Positions 51,670 to 60,580 of a DNA stretch of 64,000 bases are shown here, piece by piece; the stretch's first letter is position 1, and every line of letters starts with the position of its first letter. The DNA is from Woeseiaceae bacterium (GTDB lineage: Bacteria > Pseudomonadota > Gammaproteobacteria > Steroidobacterales > Woeseiaceae): contig JANQMR010000024.1 of the NCBI GenBank assembly GCA_028279985.1, positions 124,001-188,000 on the forward strand. The letters run 5' to 3'. A program made the translations under genes and the position numbers. The notes below the pieces were generated by a model, which saw only the letters and a list, made by a program, of their open reading frames with translations, made no database searches and was not told where the DNA came from.

Positions 51670-53991
51670 TCAGAACCGTGTCGTAAAGCTCAGCCCCCAC
51701 TCGCGCGGGCGGCTGTAATACGCTTCGGTCGCGCCGAGTCCGCGCACGTCGACGCCGTTGGTCATGTAGATTTCGTCGGTGATGTTGGTGACGAACCCGG
51801 CCAGTTCCCAGTCGCCGCGCGCCGGCCGGTACGTGACCCGTCCGTTCCACTGCCAGTAGGCGTCGGTCACGAGATCCTCGAAGTTCTGTACCGAACGCTG
51901 GATGTCGTCCTTGTAGGCCACGTCTGAGAAGAGCACCAGCTCCGCCCCGCCGTCCAGACCGTAGGTGTATTCGACCGAGCCGTTGAAAGTGACGGAGGGC
52001 GATTGAATGAATTCGCTGTCCAGTGTCGCGGTGCCGGCGTCGATGACGTCCTGCCCGAGCTCGGTGAATTCGGTATCGAGCAACCCGATGCCCGCGTTGA
52101 TCAGCAGCGAGTCCACCGGCGCAAACACCAGTTCGAATTCGGCTCCGGTGATCTCGCCCGCGCCGGCGTTGTTGATCGTCGTATCGACCGTGTTCGTGCC
52201 GTCCGGTAACTGCACTTCGGTGACCGCGATGAGCTGGATGTCCTCGTACTCCGAGAAAAAGGCAGCGGCATTGAATGTGGCCCGGCCGCCGAACAGGGCG
52301 GTCTTGAAGCCGATCTCGTAGGTGCGAATCGTCTCCGGATCGAACGACTGCGGCTGCGTGCCCGGCGTCAGGGTCCGCGGGTTCCAGCCGCCGGCCTTGA
52401 AGCCTTCCGCGACGCTGAAGTACAGGAGCTGGCCGTCGCTCAGCGTATACTCCAGCCCCAGCTTGGGCAAAAACTCGTTCCAGGTTTCCTCGAGTTCCAC
52501 CCGCGGAATCGCCGGAACACCGGAGAAGATACGGTCGAGCTGATAGGTGTATTCCTTGTCGTCGCGGTTGAAGCGCCCGCCGAACGTCAGGCCCAGTTGA
52601 TCGGTGAAGTAGTACGTGGCCTCGCCGAACACGGCCAACGACGTGGTGTCGATGCGGGTATCCGTGAGCAGCGAGATATCGAGGCCGATTGCATCCAGCA
52701 CGGATTGCCCCAAAAGCGGCGCGGCGAAACTGTTGCGCCCGCGCTCGTTGATGCCGTACACGCCGACAATCCACGGAAACCTGCCGTCGAGCGCGTCACC
52801 CGAGAGTTGAAACTCCTGGCTCGTCTGGTAGGTTTTCTCGTCGATGGCCACGGTGAATACCGGGAAAGGCGTATTGTCGCCGTCCCGCTGCACGTCGATC
52901 TCGGCTGTCCGGTAGCCGGTAATCGACTTGACCGCGACCGGACCGACCTCCCACTCGACCGTCAGGTTCGCACCGAAGACTTCATTGTTGTCGCGTGTTT
53001 CGGATGCGCCGCCCGACGAAAAACGGTCGGTTTCGTCGACGCGGTTCACCCAGGCGGGACCGAAAACGTCGAAGGGCGGTTCGAGCCCGAACTCGTCGGC
53101 GATCGACGGCGCGACGATGCCGTTGATCAGGTTCGGGATGTCGCCGGGCCAGAAGCGGCGCATCGCGCCCACCGGCCCGCTGCCGCGCTGCTCGCTGAAA
53201 TCGACCTGCAACAAGGCGCTCAGATCCGGTGACGGCTGGTACAGCAGTTGCGCGCGCGCCGCGTTCTTGTTCTCTTCCCGAAGCGGCTTCCCGGTAACGC
53301 CCTGAATGCCGTAGCCGTCGCGGCTGCGCGACATGCCCGCCACCTTCAAGAACCAGTTCTCGTTCAGGCCTACGTCGAGATTACCGATCAGGTCGACGCG
53401 ATCGTAACGCCCGACCGTCAGGTGCAACTCGCCTTCGCCCGAGCCGCTCGGTTTTCTGGTGATGACATTGATCGCGCCGCCGATCGTGTTCTTGCCGTAG
53501 AGCGTGCCCTGGGGACCGCGCAGGACCTCCACGCGCTCGACGTCCATGAAGCCGAAATCCCCCGCCGAGGAGCGCGAAACGTAGATGCCGTCCAGATACA
53601 CGCCGACCCCGGGATCGTTCGGGAAGGAGTAGTCTTCCTGGCCCACGCCGCGAATGAAGAGCTGCGCCACGCTGCCGCCGCCATCTACGCGACCGTTGTT
53701 GAGCTCGATGTTGGGTACGTAGTTGTTGAGGTCGTTGAAACTCTCCAGCGATCGCGCCTCGATCGCGCTGGCGCTCAATGCCGTCACCGACAGCGGCGCC
53801 GACTGCAGCGTTTCCTCTCGCCGGCGCGCACTGACGACGATCTCTTCCAGCGCACTGCTCGCGCCCTGGCCGTCTTCCGCGGCGGCGGGCTCAAAATGCA
53901 AGAGCCATCCGCCGGCAATGGCCAAGACCGCCAAGACAACCGGCTTGCCGCCGACAGCCGCGAAAATTCGTTCCTGTGTCTCTCGCTTCAT
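51670..53991 (-). CDS. TonB-dependent outer-membrane receptor
   Basis: The 773-residue receptor starts at ATG 53991 (GGGGGA just upstream) with a signal peptide to about residue 40. The plug domain has LEEIVVSARRREE, QSAPLSVTAL, GVGVYLDGIYVSR and the hallmark RVEVLRGPQGTLYGKNTIGGAINVITRKP (seen in parts). The barrel ends in SFTTRF with a terminal Phe. It imports a large nutrient using TonB-ExbBD energy. The plug type (LRGPQGTLYG..NTIGG) is frequent in receptors for steroids, aromatics or plant-derived compounds of marine alphaproteobacteria and gammaproteobacteria; the ligand is not known. The cupin and SDR genes flank it. Confidence 0.93.
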   Translation of the reverse strand: MKRETQERIFAAVGGKPVVLAVLAIAGGWLLHFEPAAAEDGQGASSALEEIVVSARRREETLQSAPLSVTALSASAIEARSLESFNDLNNYVPNIELNNGRVDGGGSVAQLFIRGVGQEDYSFPNDPGVGVYLDGIYVSRSSAGDFGFMDVERVEVLRGPQGTLYGKNTIGGAINVITRKPSGSGEGELHLTVGRYDRVDLIGNLDVGLNENWFLKVAGMSRSRDGYGIQGVTGKPLREENKNAARAQLLYQPSPDLSALLQVDFSEQRGSGPVGAMRRFWPGDIPNLINGIVAPSIADEFGLEPPFDVFGPAWVNRVDETDRFSSGGASETRDNNEVFGANLTVEWEVGPVAVKSITGYRTAEIDVQRDGDNTPFPVFTVAIDEKTYQTSQEFQLSGDALDGRFPWIVGVYGINERGRNSFAAPLLGQSVLDAIGLDISLLTDTRIDTTSLAVFGEATYYFTDQLGLTFGGRFNRDDKEYTYQLDRIFSGVPAIPRVELEETWNEFLPKLGLEYTLSDGQLLYFSVAEGFKAGGWNPRTLTPGTQPQSFDPETIRTYEIGFKTALFGGRATFNAAAFFSEYEDIQLIAVTEVQLPDGTNTVDTTINNAGAGEITGAEFELVFAPVDSLLINAGIGLLDTEFTELGQDVIDAGTATLDSEFIQSPSVTFNGSVEYTYGLDGGAELVLFSDVAYKDDIQRSVQNFEDLVTDAYWQWNGRVTYRPARGDWELAGFVTNITDEIYMTNGVDVRGLGATEAYYSRPREWGLSFTTRF

Positions 53992-54083
53992 GAAGTCCCC
54001 CACCCTTGGTTCCAAAAAGGTTCTGGTGCCCGATGTCCTTATGTTTTTGTGTCTGCCGGCGATTCAGGTATTGCCGACGGCGC

Positions 54084-54539
54084 TCACGAATTGGTTTGCA
54101 TCTCGATTCCGGTGGCCTGTTCGGCGGCCGCTTCTTCCGGCGTCATTGCATAGAGCCGCTTGAAGTAGTCGAGGTCCTGTTCCAGCATCGAGCCGTCGGG
54201 TAAGGGCACCTCGACGTATCGCTCGTCTTCACTGGTCAAGACGGCGAGAATGGTTGCCCCTTTGTCGGAAACGATCGGCGTGTGCTCGGTGCCCGGCGGC
54301 TCCAGCGCCCAACTGCCCTCGCCGAGCACGCCTTCCTCGTATTCCCATTCCCCTTCGAGGGTGTAGGCGATCGCGCCGGCGCGGTGTAAATGCTGCGGGT
54401 ACACCGCATTCGGTCCGAACTTGACGATGAGGACCACCTGCCGCTGCGCTTCGTCGATCGATACGACCTTCAGGTAGTTCTGACCCTCGCCGCCGAGCGG
54501 CAACCAGGGTCTGTCGTCGTCATTCAATACACGGGTCAT
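54084..54539 (-). CDS. Cupin-domain protein (ChrR-like anti-sigma/cupin fold)
   Basis: The 151-residue single-cupin protein has the metal-binding pattern GPNAVYPQHLHRAGAIAYTLEGE with two histidines and a Glu, then PPGTEHTP supplying the third histidine. It is cytosolic, without a signal peptide. Members include oxygenase-like and storage folds, and this type is similar to ChrR C-terminal domains and acetylacetone dioxygenase-like cupins; the reaction is unknown. It is first in the leftward set with the TonB receptor and SDR, and a TetR-type palindrome lies 75 bp upstream. Confidence 0.85.
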   Translation of the reverse strand: MTRVLNDDDRPWLPLGGEGQNYLKVVSIDEAQRQVVLIVKFGPNAVYPQHLHRAGAIAYTLEGEWEYEEGVLGEGSWALEPPGTEHTPIVSDKGATILAVLTSEDERYVEVPLPDGSMLEQDLDYFKRLYAMTPEEAAAEQATGIEMQTNS

Positions 54540-54613
54540 CGAAGCTGCCCCCCATTCATGGCATCAGTATCGAAGTCCGGTCTACGGCAGTGAAATCAGC
54601 ATATATCGGGTTT

Positions 54614-54635
54614 ACCAAACAATCAACCGTTTGGT
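54614..54635. promoter_or_regulatory. TetR-type operator candidate upstream of the cupin/receptor set
   Basis: ACCAAAC and GTTTGGT form a 7-bp inverted repeat around 8 bp, about 75 bp upstream of the cupin start. The ACCAAAC..GTTTGGT pattern is like operators of TetR-family repressors in related bacteria. No regulator gene is adjacent. Confidence 0.55.
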
Positions 54636-54867
54636 TAAGGCCGGGCGAAGCCATGGCCGGGCTCATTGCCGATACGACGGCTCGCCGGCTTGGATTTGGG
54701 CGTTTGCGCCCTTATCGGTGGCTGGGAAATACATCGTCGCGGCCGATGGCAAAGCTGCGATCAAGACGCCTGTCGCTGGAAACGGCGAGGACGTATCGGG
54801 AATCGCGAGGTGTACGGGAAACGCCGACTCGGGCCGAACGGCGATGCCGGATTAAGGATTCACGGCC

Positions 54868-54948
54868 ATGAGATACGACGATGAGATACGACGATGAGAT
54901 ACGGCTGTGGGATTCGACTATGAGATACGACTTATGAGATACGACGAC
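54868..54948. repeat. ATGAGATACGACG tandem array after the GH31 gene
   Basis: Exact 13-bp units begin at 54868 and 54881, with further copies at 54894, 54920 and 54934. Some are spaced or altered (ATGAGATACGG, ATGAGATACGACTT, ATGAGATACGACGAC). The array is 50 bp beyond the GH31 stop codon. Confidence 0.9.
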
Positions 54949-54997
54949 AGAATCGAGCGGATTGCCGACGACGGCCGGGATAGCCTGGGCCGACGGC

Positions 54998-57331
54998 TCA
55001 GGGTTTCGTCAGGCCGATATGCGCTGTCCGGTCGACGGGAATCCTCCGGGACGGAATCGTCCATGTGCCTTCCGGCGCGATGACGTTCACGGAGACGTCG
55101 CGGTAATCCGGCGCGCCGGCGTAACCGCCTTCCGCGGCCTCGATTGTCAGTAGCCGCTCGCCGTCGTCGTAGCGCAGCCACGTGATACGGCGCTCGCCCT
55201 TGCGGTACGCCTCGGTGCGATCGTCATCCTCCACCAGGCGAAACTCACCGTCGGCGCCCGTGTAGACGTCGACGACGAGCCTCGACTTATCGATGAACGC
55301 CGTACTTTGGGCGTACGCGCGCTTGGGCAGGATGGCGCCGGCCCTGGCCAGTACCGGCATCACGGCGGCATCGTCGCGCAGGTCGACGACCCGGTCGCCG
55401 GGGTAATGGCGTCCGTCCCAGATCGAATACCAGGCGCCCTCGGGCAGCCAGACACCGGTGTCGGCGGTGTCGACGAGCGGCGCAACGATCAACTGCGGTC
55501 CGAAAAGATACTGCAGATCGTATTGCCAAGCCTCCTCGCGGTTCGGGTATTCGAGCAGCATCGGCCGGGCGATCGGCATGCCGGTATCGGCCGCGTCGTG
55601 CGCCGCCGAGTAGAGATAGGGCATCAGCTCATAGCGAAGGCGGGCAAATGTCATCGCCGCAGCCAGGCTCTCCGCGTCGCGATCGAGCGGCCAGCGGGAT
55701 TGCCCCATTCCATGCGGCTTCCAGATCGGCGCGAAACTGCCGAATGCCATCGCCCAGCGCCTGTACAGGGATTCGTCGGGACCGGCACCCCGATCCCAGT
55801 CGAAAAAGCCGCCCGCGTCGTGACCCCAGAACGGGAACCCGGCAAGTCCCGACAACTGCATCGCCCGCACCTGCGCGGCCATGTCTTCCTCGCTAGGCTC
55901 GATATCGCCGCTCCAGAGCGTCGCGTAGCGCTGCGCGCCGGCCGTCATGCCGCGTACCCAGACGAAAGGCCGCTTGTCGATGTCCGACATGTCCCAGCCG
56001 TCCGCGACCAACGCCTTGGCAACGAGGAAGAACCAGTAGTTGCGCATCTCGGCGAAACTGCGGCCGTTGGCGAGCACGATGTCCATCGGTGCCGCGCCCT
56101 GTTCGTCGAATTCGTCGATCCAGAGGGCCTCGCCGGGGTAGGCGAGCGACGGGTCGAGCGACTTCTCGTAGAAGATGCGCCAGAACCAGGCGCGAAACTC
56201 GGCGTTGGTGAGGTCGGGGGCGCTATCCGCAAACTCGATGTTGTCGATCGGAGGCAGGTTGAACGCCGGCATCCAACCGTCGGAGTGCCGGGCAATGCAG
56301 CGATTGAAATCGAGTGTCGTCACGAGCCCCTGGCCGTCCAGCCATCGCTGCCAGGCGGCCGGGTCCGGGTAGCGTTCCTCGTCCCATTCGATCTTCGATT
56401 CACAGCGTTTGCCGCCTGCGGCACGCCAGCGGTTGTCGTTGACCACGTGATCGAGCGGCAAGCCGGATTCGCGGTGCGCCGTGATCTTTGCCCTCCACCA
56501 GCGCTCGTCCGACGGTGTCGCGGAATCGTGGTCGTGCGCTTTGTCCGACAACTGCAAACCGAACATGGCTTTCATCGGCAGCCGCGGCCGGCCTGTCAGC
56601 CGTGTGTAGCGATCGAGCACGTCCGGCAGGGTCGGCCCGGCGATGAACACATAGTCCATGCGGCCGTCGAAGCCGTGCGTATCGATCGCCACGCTATAGT
56701 CGCCTTCGGCATTCATCGCGAAACGGTTCGGAAACGTGCTGTTGAGGAACACGCCGTAACCCGAGCTCGAGAGGTAAAACGGGACAATGAGCGGCGCCTG
56801 CTCGATGGGGACGCTGCCGTAGTTGCGCTGGACGACGTTGCCGGTCAGTTCGACGCTCGCGGCCCGCGCGAAGTAGCCGTGACCGAGACCCGTGAAACGC
56901 TCCGCGTCCCGCGGCTCGAACCGGACGATGCGCACATTGCCCAGCCGCTGCGCGCCGGCCTGCTCCTGCAACAACGGCGTCGCGTCGCCGCGCGCATGAA
57001 AGCCCGCGGCGAGCGTCTCACGATCGACTGCGACGTCGAGCTGCGAGGAAGCGATGACGACATGCGTATCCGTGACTTCGGCATCGGTGTCGGCGGCCCA
57101 GTCGTGCGTCTCGATCATCTCGTAATGATCGTCGGGCAGGAAGGACTCGCCGCCATGCGCCGTCTGCAAACGCACCATTGCGTCGCCATACCAGCTTATC
57201 CGCAGCGTCCGCGACCCGTCCGGCGACTCGATGTAATACGCGCGATCGTCCGCGCGATACGCGTGCTCGCCGCAGGACGCCGTTACCGCGACAAGGGCCG
57301 GAACGAAGAGCAAGGAGCGGAGTGCGGACAT
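54998..57331 (-). CDS. GH31 glycoside hydrolase (alpha-glucosidase/alpha-xylosidase type), probably a lipoprotein
   Basis: This 777-residue hydrolase has a short signal ending ASCG near 20, with Cys as the likely lipid site. The GH31 barrel has LWIDEFDEQG, where the first Asp is the likely nucleophile of the WxDMNE position, and the acid/base region SGDIEPSEEDM. Other blocks are GFPFWGHDAGGF and FARLRYELMPYLYS. It retains the beta-sandwich before and after the barrel. Family members cut alpha-linked oligosaccharides; the aberrant DEFDE block suggests an unusual subfamily. Divergent from the D-serine dehydratase-like gene. Confidence 0.9.
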   Translation of the reverse strand: MSALRSLLFVPALVAVTASCGEHAYRADDRAYYIESPDGSRTLRISWYGDAMVRLQTAHGGESFLPDDHYEMIETHDWAADTDAEVTDTHVVIASSQLDVAVDRETLAAGFHARGDATPLLQEQAGAQRLGNVRIVRFEPRDAERFTGLGHGYFARAASVELTGNVVQRNYGSVPIEQAPLIVPFYLSSSGYGVFLNSTFPNRFAMNAEGDYSVAIDTHGFDGRMDYVFIAGPTLPDVLDRYTRLTGRPRLPMKAMFGLQLSDKAHDHDSATPSDERWWRAKITAHRESGLPLDHVVNDNRWRAAGGKRCESKIEWDEERYPDPAAWQRWLDGQGLVTTLDFNRCIARHSDGWMPAFNLPPIDNIEFADSAPDLTNAEFRAWFWRIFYEKSLDPSLAYPGEALWIDEFDEQGAAPMDIVLANGRSFAEMRNYWFFLVAKALVADGWDMSDIDKRPFVWVRGMTAGAQRYATLWSGDIEPSEEDMAAQVRAMQLSGLAGFPFWGHDAGGFFDWDRGAGPDESLYRRWAMAFGSFAPIWKPHGMGQSRWPLDRDAESLAAAMTFARLRYELMPYLYSAAHDAADTGMPIARPMLLEYPNREEAWQYDLQYLFGPQLIVAPLVDTADTGVWLPEGAWYSIWDGRHYPGDRVVDLRDDAAVMPVLARAGAILPKRAYAQSTAFIDKSRLVVDVYTGADGEFRLVEDDDRTEAYRKGERRITWLRYDDGERLLTIEAAEGGYAGAPDYRDVSVNVIAPEGTWTIPSRRIPVDRTAHIGLTKP

Positions 57332-57461
57332 GGCCAGTGGACATCCGTAGTTTTGGTAATATTACTGGATTCCAGCCGCCTGACAGTAAGATATTCCCGA
57401 GCGGAAACAAATGCCGCCCGTAGCCCCGGTCTCGCAAGGTCCTTCTCAGAGGAAATCATCA

Positions 57462-58625
57462 ATGCCCGATAGTACCGACCCGCGAACCCTCGCGGATTGC
57501 TTCACGCCCTGCGCCGTCGTCGACAGAGAAAAGCTCGAGGCGAACATCGGGCGAATGAATGCAGGGCTTGCGGACTTCGAGGTCGACTTGAGACCCCACG
57601 TCAAGACCAGCAAATCGGTCGAGATCGCGAAACGGCTGACGGCAGGTCATTCGGGGGCGATCACCGTTTCCACACTGACCGAAGCTGAGCATTTCGCCGA
57701 TGCGGCATTCACGGACATTCTTTATGCGGTCGGCATCGTACCCTCGAAACTGCCGCGGGTTGCCGGCCTGCTCGCTCGCGGCGTGAATCTGCAGGTCGTC
57801 ATGGACAGCGCGGAAACAGCCCGGCTGGTTGCTGAGTGGGGGCACCGGAACAATCGGCGCATTCCTGCGCTGCTCGAAATCAATTCCGACGACCACCGCG
57901 CCGGACTCGACCCGGATGATCCGGAGATCTTTGCCGCCGCGACGATCCTGCACGCGGCGGAAGGCACGATTTTTCGCGGCGTCGTGACCCATGCCGGTGC
58001 TTCCTACGACTGCGATTCGGTCGAAGCCATCCGCCGGCTTGCACGCCAGGAGCGCAATGCGGCGGTTGCCGCGGCCGATGCAATTCGGACTGAGGGTATC
58101 CCCTGCGACACTGTAAGCGTCGGGTCCACTCCGACGGCATTGTTCGCCACCTGCCTAGACGGCATCACCGAGGTTCGCGCCGGCGTCTATGCATTCTTCG
58201 ACCTGTTTCAGGCGGGCCTGGGCTGCTGCCGGCCCGAGGACATCGCATTGTCGGTTCTGACCAGCGTCATCGGCCACAAGCAATCGCTGAACACAGTGCT
58301 GACCGATGCAGGCGGACTTGCCCTGTCGAAAGACCGCGGTACCGCCAATCAATCCGTGGATCGAAAGTACGGTCTCGTCTGCACCGCGGACACCGGCGAG
58401 ATTATCGAGAATCTGCTCGTCGCGTCGGTTAACCAGGAACACGGTATTCTTTCGACGGCGGATGGCTCGCCGTTGCCCTTCGACCGGCTACCGATCGGCT
58501 CGCAGTTGAGAATCCTTCCGAATCACGCCTGCATGACGGCGGCTGCCTACGATCAGTATGCCGTCGTCGACGGCATCAGCCCGCGAGTGGTCGGGCATTG
58601 GCCGCGTTGCGGCGGCTGGCAATGA
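57462..58625 (+). CDS. D-serine dehydratase / D-threonine aldolase-like PLP enzyme
   Basis: This 387-residue alanine-racemase-fold enzyme has the PLP lysine in RPHVKTSKS (near residue 49). The C-terminal domain has LPNHACMTAAAY, whose His and Cys are the zinc ligands of eukaryotic-type D-serine dehydratases and D-threonine aldolases. Both activities are known in this family; the sequence does not decide between them. The ATG at 57462 is preceded by AGAGGA. The 130-bp divergent region to the GH31 gene contains the palindrome GTAATATTAC (57356-57365). Confidence 0.9.
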   Translation: MPDSTDPRTLADCFTPCAVVDREKLEANIGRMNAGLADFEVDLRPHVKTSKSVEIAKRLTAGHSGAITVSTLTEAEHFADAAFTDILYAVGIVPSKLPRVAGLLARGVNLQVVMDSAETARLVAEWGHRNNRRIPALLEINSDDHRAGLDPDDPEIFAAATILHAAEGTIFRGVVTHAGASYDCDSVEAIRRLARQERNAAVAAADAIRTEGIPCDTVSVGSTPTALFATCLDGITEVRAGVYAFFDLFQAGLGCCRPEDIALSVLTSVIGHKQSLNTVLTDAGGLALSKDRGTANQSVDRKYGLVCTADTGEIIENLLVASVNQEHGILSTADGSPLPFDRLPIGSQLRILPNHACMTAAAYDQYAVVDGISPRVVGHWPRCGGWQ

Positions 58626-58677
58626 TCGCTTGTTGAGGGGGCTTCATCGGTTCTTCGCAGAAGGTCGAAAACGACTG

Positions 58678-59058
58678 TCAATCGTCCAACCAGCTTGTGA
58701 CCGTCAGTTCCGGCACGCGGCAAAACTCGCGTGTGTTGTTGGTGACCAGCGCGACGTTTAATGCATAGGCGTGCGCGGCTATCCACAAGTCGTTCGGGCC
58801 GATCATCTGCCCTGTGGATTCGAGGTAGTCCCGAATGTCGCCGTAAGCACGGGCAGCGTCGTCCTCGAGTGGAACGACGTTGATTCGGCGCATGAACTCC
58901 ACCGTAGGTTCCGGCCGCTTTGAGCGGCGCACCGCACGCTCCAATTCGCCGAGCACGATCACCGATATGGCGCACTGTGCCGGAGGCGCCTTGCGCCGCA
59001 TTTTCGGGTGACGGTTGATGAGATAGATACACGTATCGGTATCGAGCATGAACTCCAT
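58678..59058 (-). CDS. vapC: VapC-type PIN-domain toxin
   Basis: The 126-residue PIN RNase has the acidic metal-binding residues in order: MLDTDTCIYLINRH (Asp6), SVIVLGELERAV (Glu), DLWIAAHAYALN (Asp) and NTREFCRV, with PND before the third. VapC toxins cleave tRNA or rRNA when freed from VapB. The start overlaps the vapB stop (TGATG), ensuring coupled synthesis with the antitoxin. Confidence 0.95.
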   Translation of the reverse strand: MEFMLDTDTCIYLINRHPKMRRKAPPAQCAISVIVLGELERAVRRSKRPEPTVEFMRRINVVPLEDDAARAYGDIRDYLESTGQMIGPNDLWIAAHAYALNVALVTNNTREFCRVPELTVTSWLDD

Positions 59059-59342
59059 CAGCGCAGTTCGGCGCGTTGTTCGAAGGACAACAGATCGGAA
59101 TCGTCGAGCGCGGCGGCGAGCGCGTCATCCATGAGGCTGGGATCGCCAGTACATAATTCATCCCAGGTCTCGGCAACCGGCGTCAGGACTAGCGACTCGC
59201 CTTGCCTGCGAATGCTGACCGTCTCGCAATCGAAGCGAAACGCTTGCGGTATTCGAACGGCTTGCGAGGCACCGGACATGAACACCTTAGCGATTTTCCG
59301 CGAGTGTGTGAAGGCGCTGGTTTGGTGGTTTGCTTTGGTCAT
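59058..59342 (-). CDS. vapB: VapB-type antitoxin
   Basis: The 94-residue AbrB/SpoVT-type DNA-binding antitoxin has KVFMSGASQAVRIPQAFRF, the usual beta-hairpin swap motif, followed by a toxin-binding tail. The start is taken as ATG 59342, which keeps the full DNA-binding segment; a later Met would remove part of it. A 35-bp palindrome begins 22 bp upstream and is the likely autoregulatory operator. Confidence 0.92.
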   Translation of the reverse strand: MTKANHQTSAFTHSRKIAKVFMSGASQAVRIPQAFRFDCETVSIRRQGESLVLTPVAETWDELCTGDPSLMDDALAAALDDSDLLSFEQRAELR

Positions 59343-59363
59343 GGTTTGGTGCTCTCCGGCAAC

Positions 59364-59398
59364 ACTGAAGAGATCTTCAAATTGAAGATCTCTTCAGT
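59364..59398. promoter_or_regulatory. 35-bp palindromic operator of vapBC
   Basis: Perfect 17-bp arms (ACTGAAGAGATCTTCAA and its complement) flank a single A, 22-56 bp upstream of the vapB start. Size and position fit a VapBC autoregulatory site overlapping the promoter. Confidence 0.88.
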
Positions 59399-59503
59399 TA
59401 TGTGCTCAGCAACTGTCCTGTAACGCCCTAGCTGAGTGACGCCTGCCATTTTGTTCAGAAGCGCCTAGTCCTGCCTGTTTGGCGACTGAATATACCACCG
59501 TAA

Positions 59504-59546
59504 ATATATCTTTTCAAGATATATAATATATCTTAATAAGATATAT
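59504..59546. promoter_or_regulatory. Two adjacent identical AT-rich palindromes
   Basis: ATATATCTT-N3-AAGATATAT occurs at 59504-59524 (spacer TTC) and at 59526-59546 (spacer AAT). The repeat distance is 22 bp (two helical turns), in an otherwise GC-rich genome. The halves share ATCTT/AAGAT with the vapBC operator. The protein that binds them is unknown. Confidence 0.75.
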
Positions 59547-59902
59547 CACTAATGACTCCACCTTCATGAGCTTTGACGAACATTGGTATTTAGGGCCTGT
59601 TAACGCTATGCGCATGATCACTGCCGATGCCGACGAGAGACCTGAAAACCGCTGACGGTCTCCTCCCACGCGACTTTGCCAAACATCAGCTCGGGGAAAT
59701 CTTCGGGCATCCATCACTCAACAATCTGCGCTTAATCGCTGTAGGGTTTTTTTCCAATCCTGTTGCCATCGTTAACAGCCGGTCCGGCACGGCTGTCCGG
59801 TCGCCGGGCGCCTGAATTTGCCAGGCGATGAGGTATTCTCGCGGATTTTTACGCTTATACGGATATCAGACTAAAACAAGACAAGATTCATGGAGGACTG
59901 AC

Positions 59903-60580
59903 ATGCGTTGCCTGAATCTCGCCAGCCTCCTCCCGGCCATCGCGTTGGTCGTCGTTCCGACCGAAGTGTTGTCTCAGGAAGAGGAACCGGCGCCGAAGAC
60001 CCCGACCGTTGTCCGCGATGTGCTTCATGTCCGCCCGTTCACACTGGAGACGGGTTATCTGTTTACGTGGGTGCCCGAACGCCCGACCGTCGATCGCGGC
60101 GTCATCGTCGTGCTGAGCGTCGACCCGGCGCTCGTCGTGCCGCGCAATGCGCCCGAACCGATTCTGTACGCCGGCGATCGTGTCGTCGAGCGGCTGAATT
60201 GGGGTAACGAGTCGGGCCGCGTCATTGCGATCATACCCGGCAGTTTCGACGTCGCCAGCGAGCCGATCTGGTTCGGCAGTCCCGGGCTTCCCGGCCGCGT
60301 ACCACGCGATCAGGTGCGTGCCGAGCTCGCTACCGTCAACCGGACCTTCAAAGCGATACCGGCCGGCCGCGCCTATGCCATCACCGAACCTGAGATTCGG
60401 TCGCGGAACTTTGCCGAGTTGTTAAAAGGCGAGTTGGCCGAACTGGTGCTCAGATTCTCGCCGCAGGAGAGTGAGCTGGCGCGTAAATGGCGCCTGCCCG
60501 AGGCCCGGGTCGTGGACGATCCCGCGGTTCCCGAAATCTCGGCTCCCGGAACCGGCACTACACGGGGGGAACCGAGATGA
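59903..60580 (+). CDS. Secreted protein of unknown function
   Basis: The 225-residue protein has a GGAGG-preceded ATG at 59903 and a signal peptide (about 1-25). The mature part has a beta-rich central region (FTWVPERPTVDRGVIVVLSVDPALVV-like, seen in parts) and a helical, charged C-terminus. I do not recognise a family. Its stop overlaps the start of the next gene by 4 bp, so both are likely made together and may interact outside the inner membrane. Confidence 0.7.
   Translation: MRCLNLASLLPAIALVVVPTEVLSQEEEPAPKTPTVVRDVLHVRPFTLETGYLFTWVPERPTVDRGVIVVLSVDPALVVPRNAPEPILYAGDRVVERLNWGNESGRVIAIIPGSFDVASEPIWFGSPGLPGRVPRDQVRAELATVNRTFKAIPAGRAYAITEPEIRSRNFAELLKGELAELVLRFSPQESELARKWRLPEARVVDDPAVPEISAPGTGTTRGEPR

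Larger units (their letters stand above)
54540..54997. other. 458-bp gap between the cupin gene and the GH31 gene
   Basis: No convincing gene is present; open frames here lack ribosome-binding sites and family features. The left part holds the palindromic operator candidate and the promoter for the cupin-receptor-SDR genes. The right part holds the ATGAGATACGACG tandem array. Confidence 0.6.
59343..59902. other. 560-bp gap between vapB and the secreted-protein genes
   Basis: It holds the vapBC operator, then an AT-rich double palindrome (59504-59546), then about 250 bp of GC-mixed sequence with no supported gene. TAGGGCCTGTTAACGC near 59590 recalls some insertion-sequence ends, but no partner end or transposase was found. 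A GGAGG site precedes the ATG at 59903. Confidence 0.6.

Noticed and set aside
54590-54871. Rightward gene of about 93 codons upstream of GH31
   Set aside because: It overlaps the palindromic operator, has three alternative frames of equal length, and no protein features.
59585-59820. Insertion sequence remnant
   Set aside because: One end-like stretch is present but no inverted partner, target duplication or transposase fragment.
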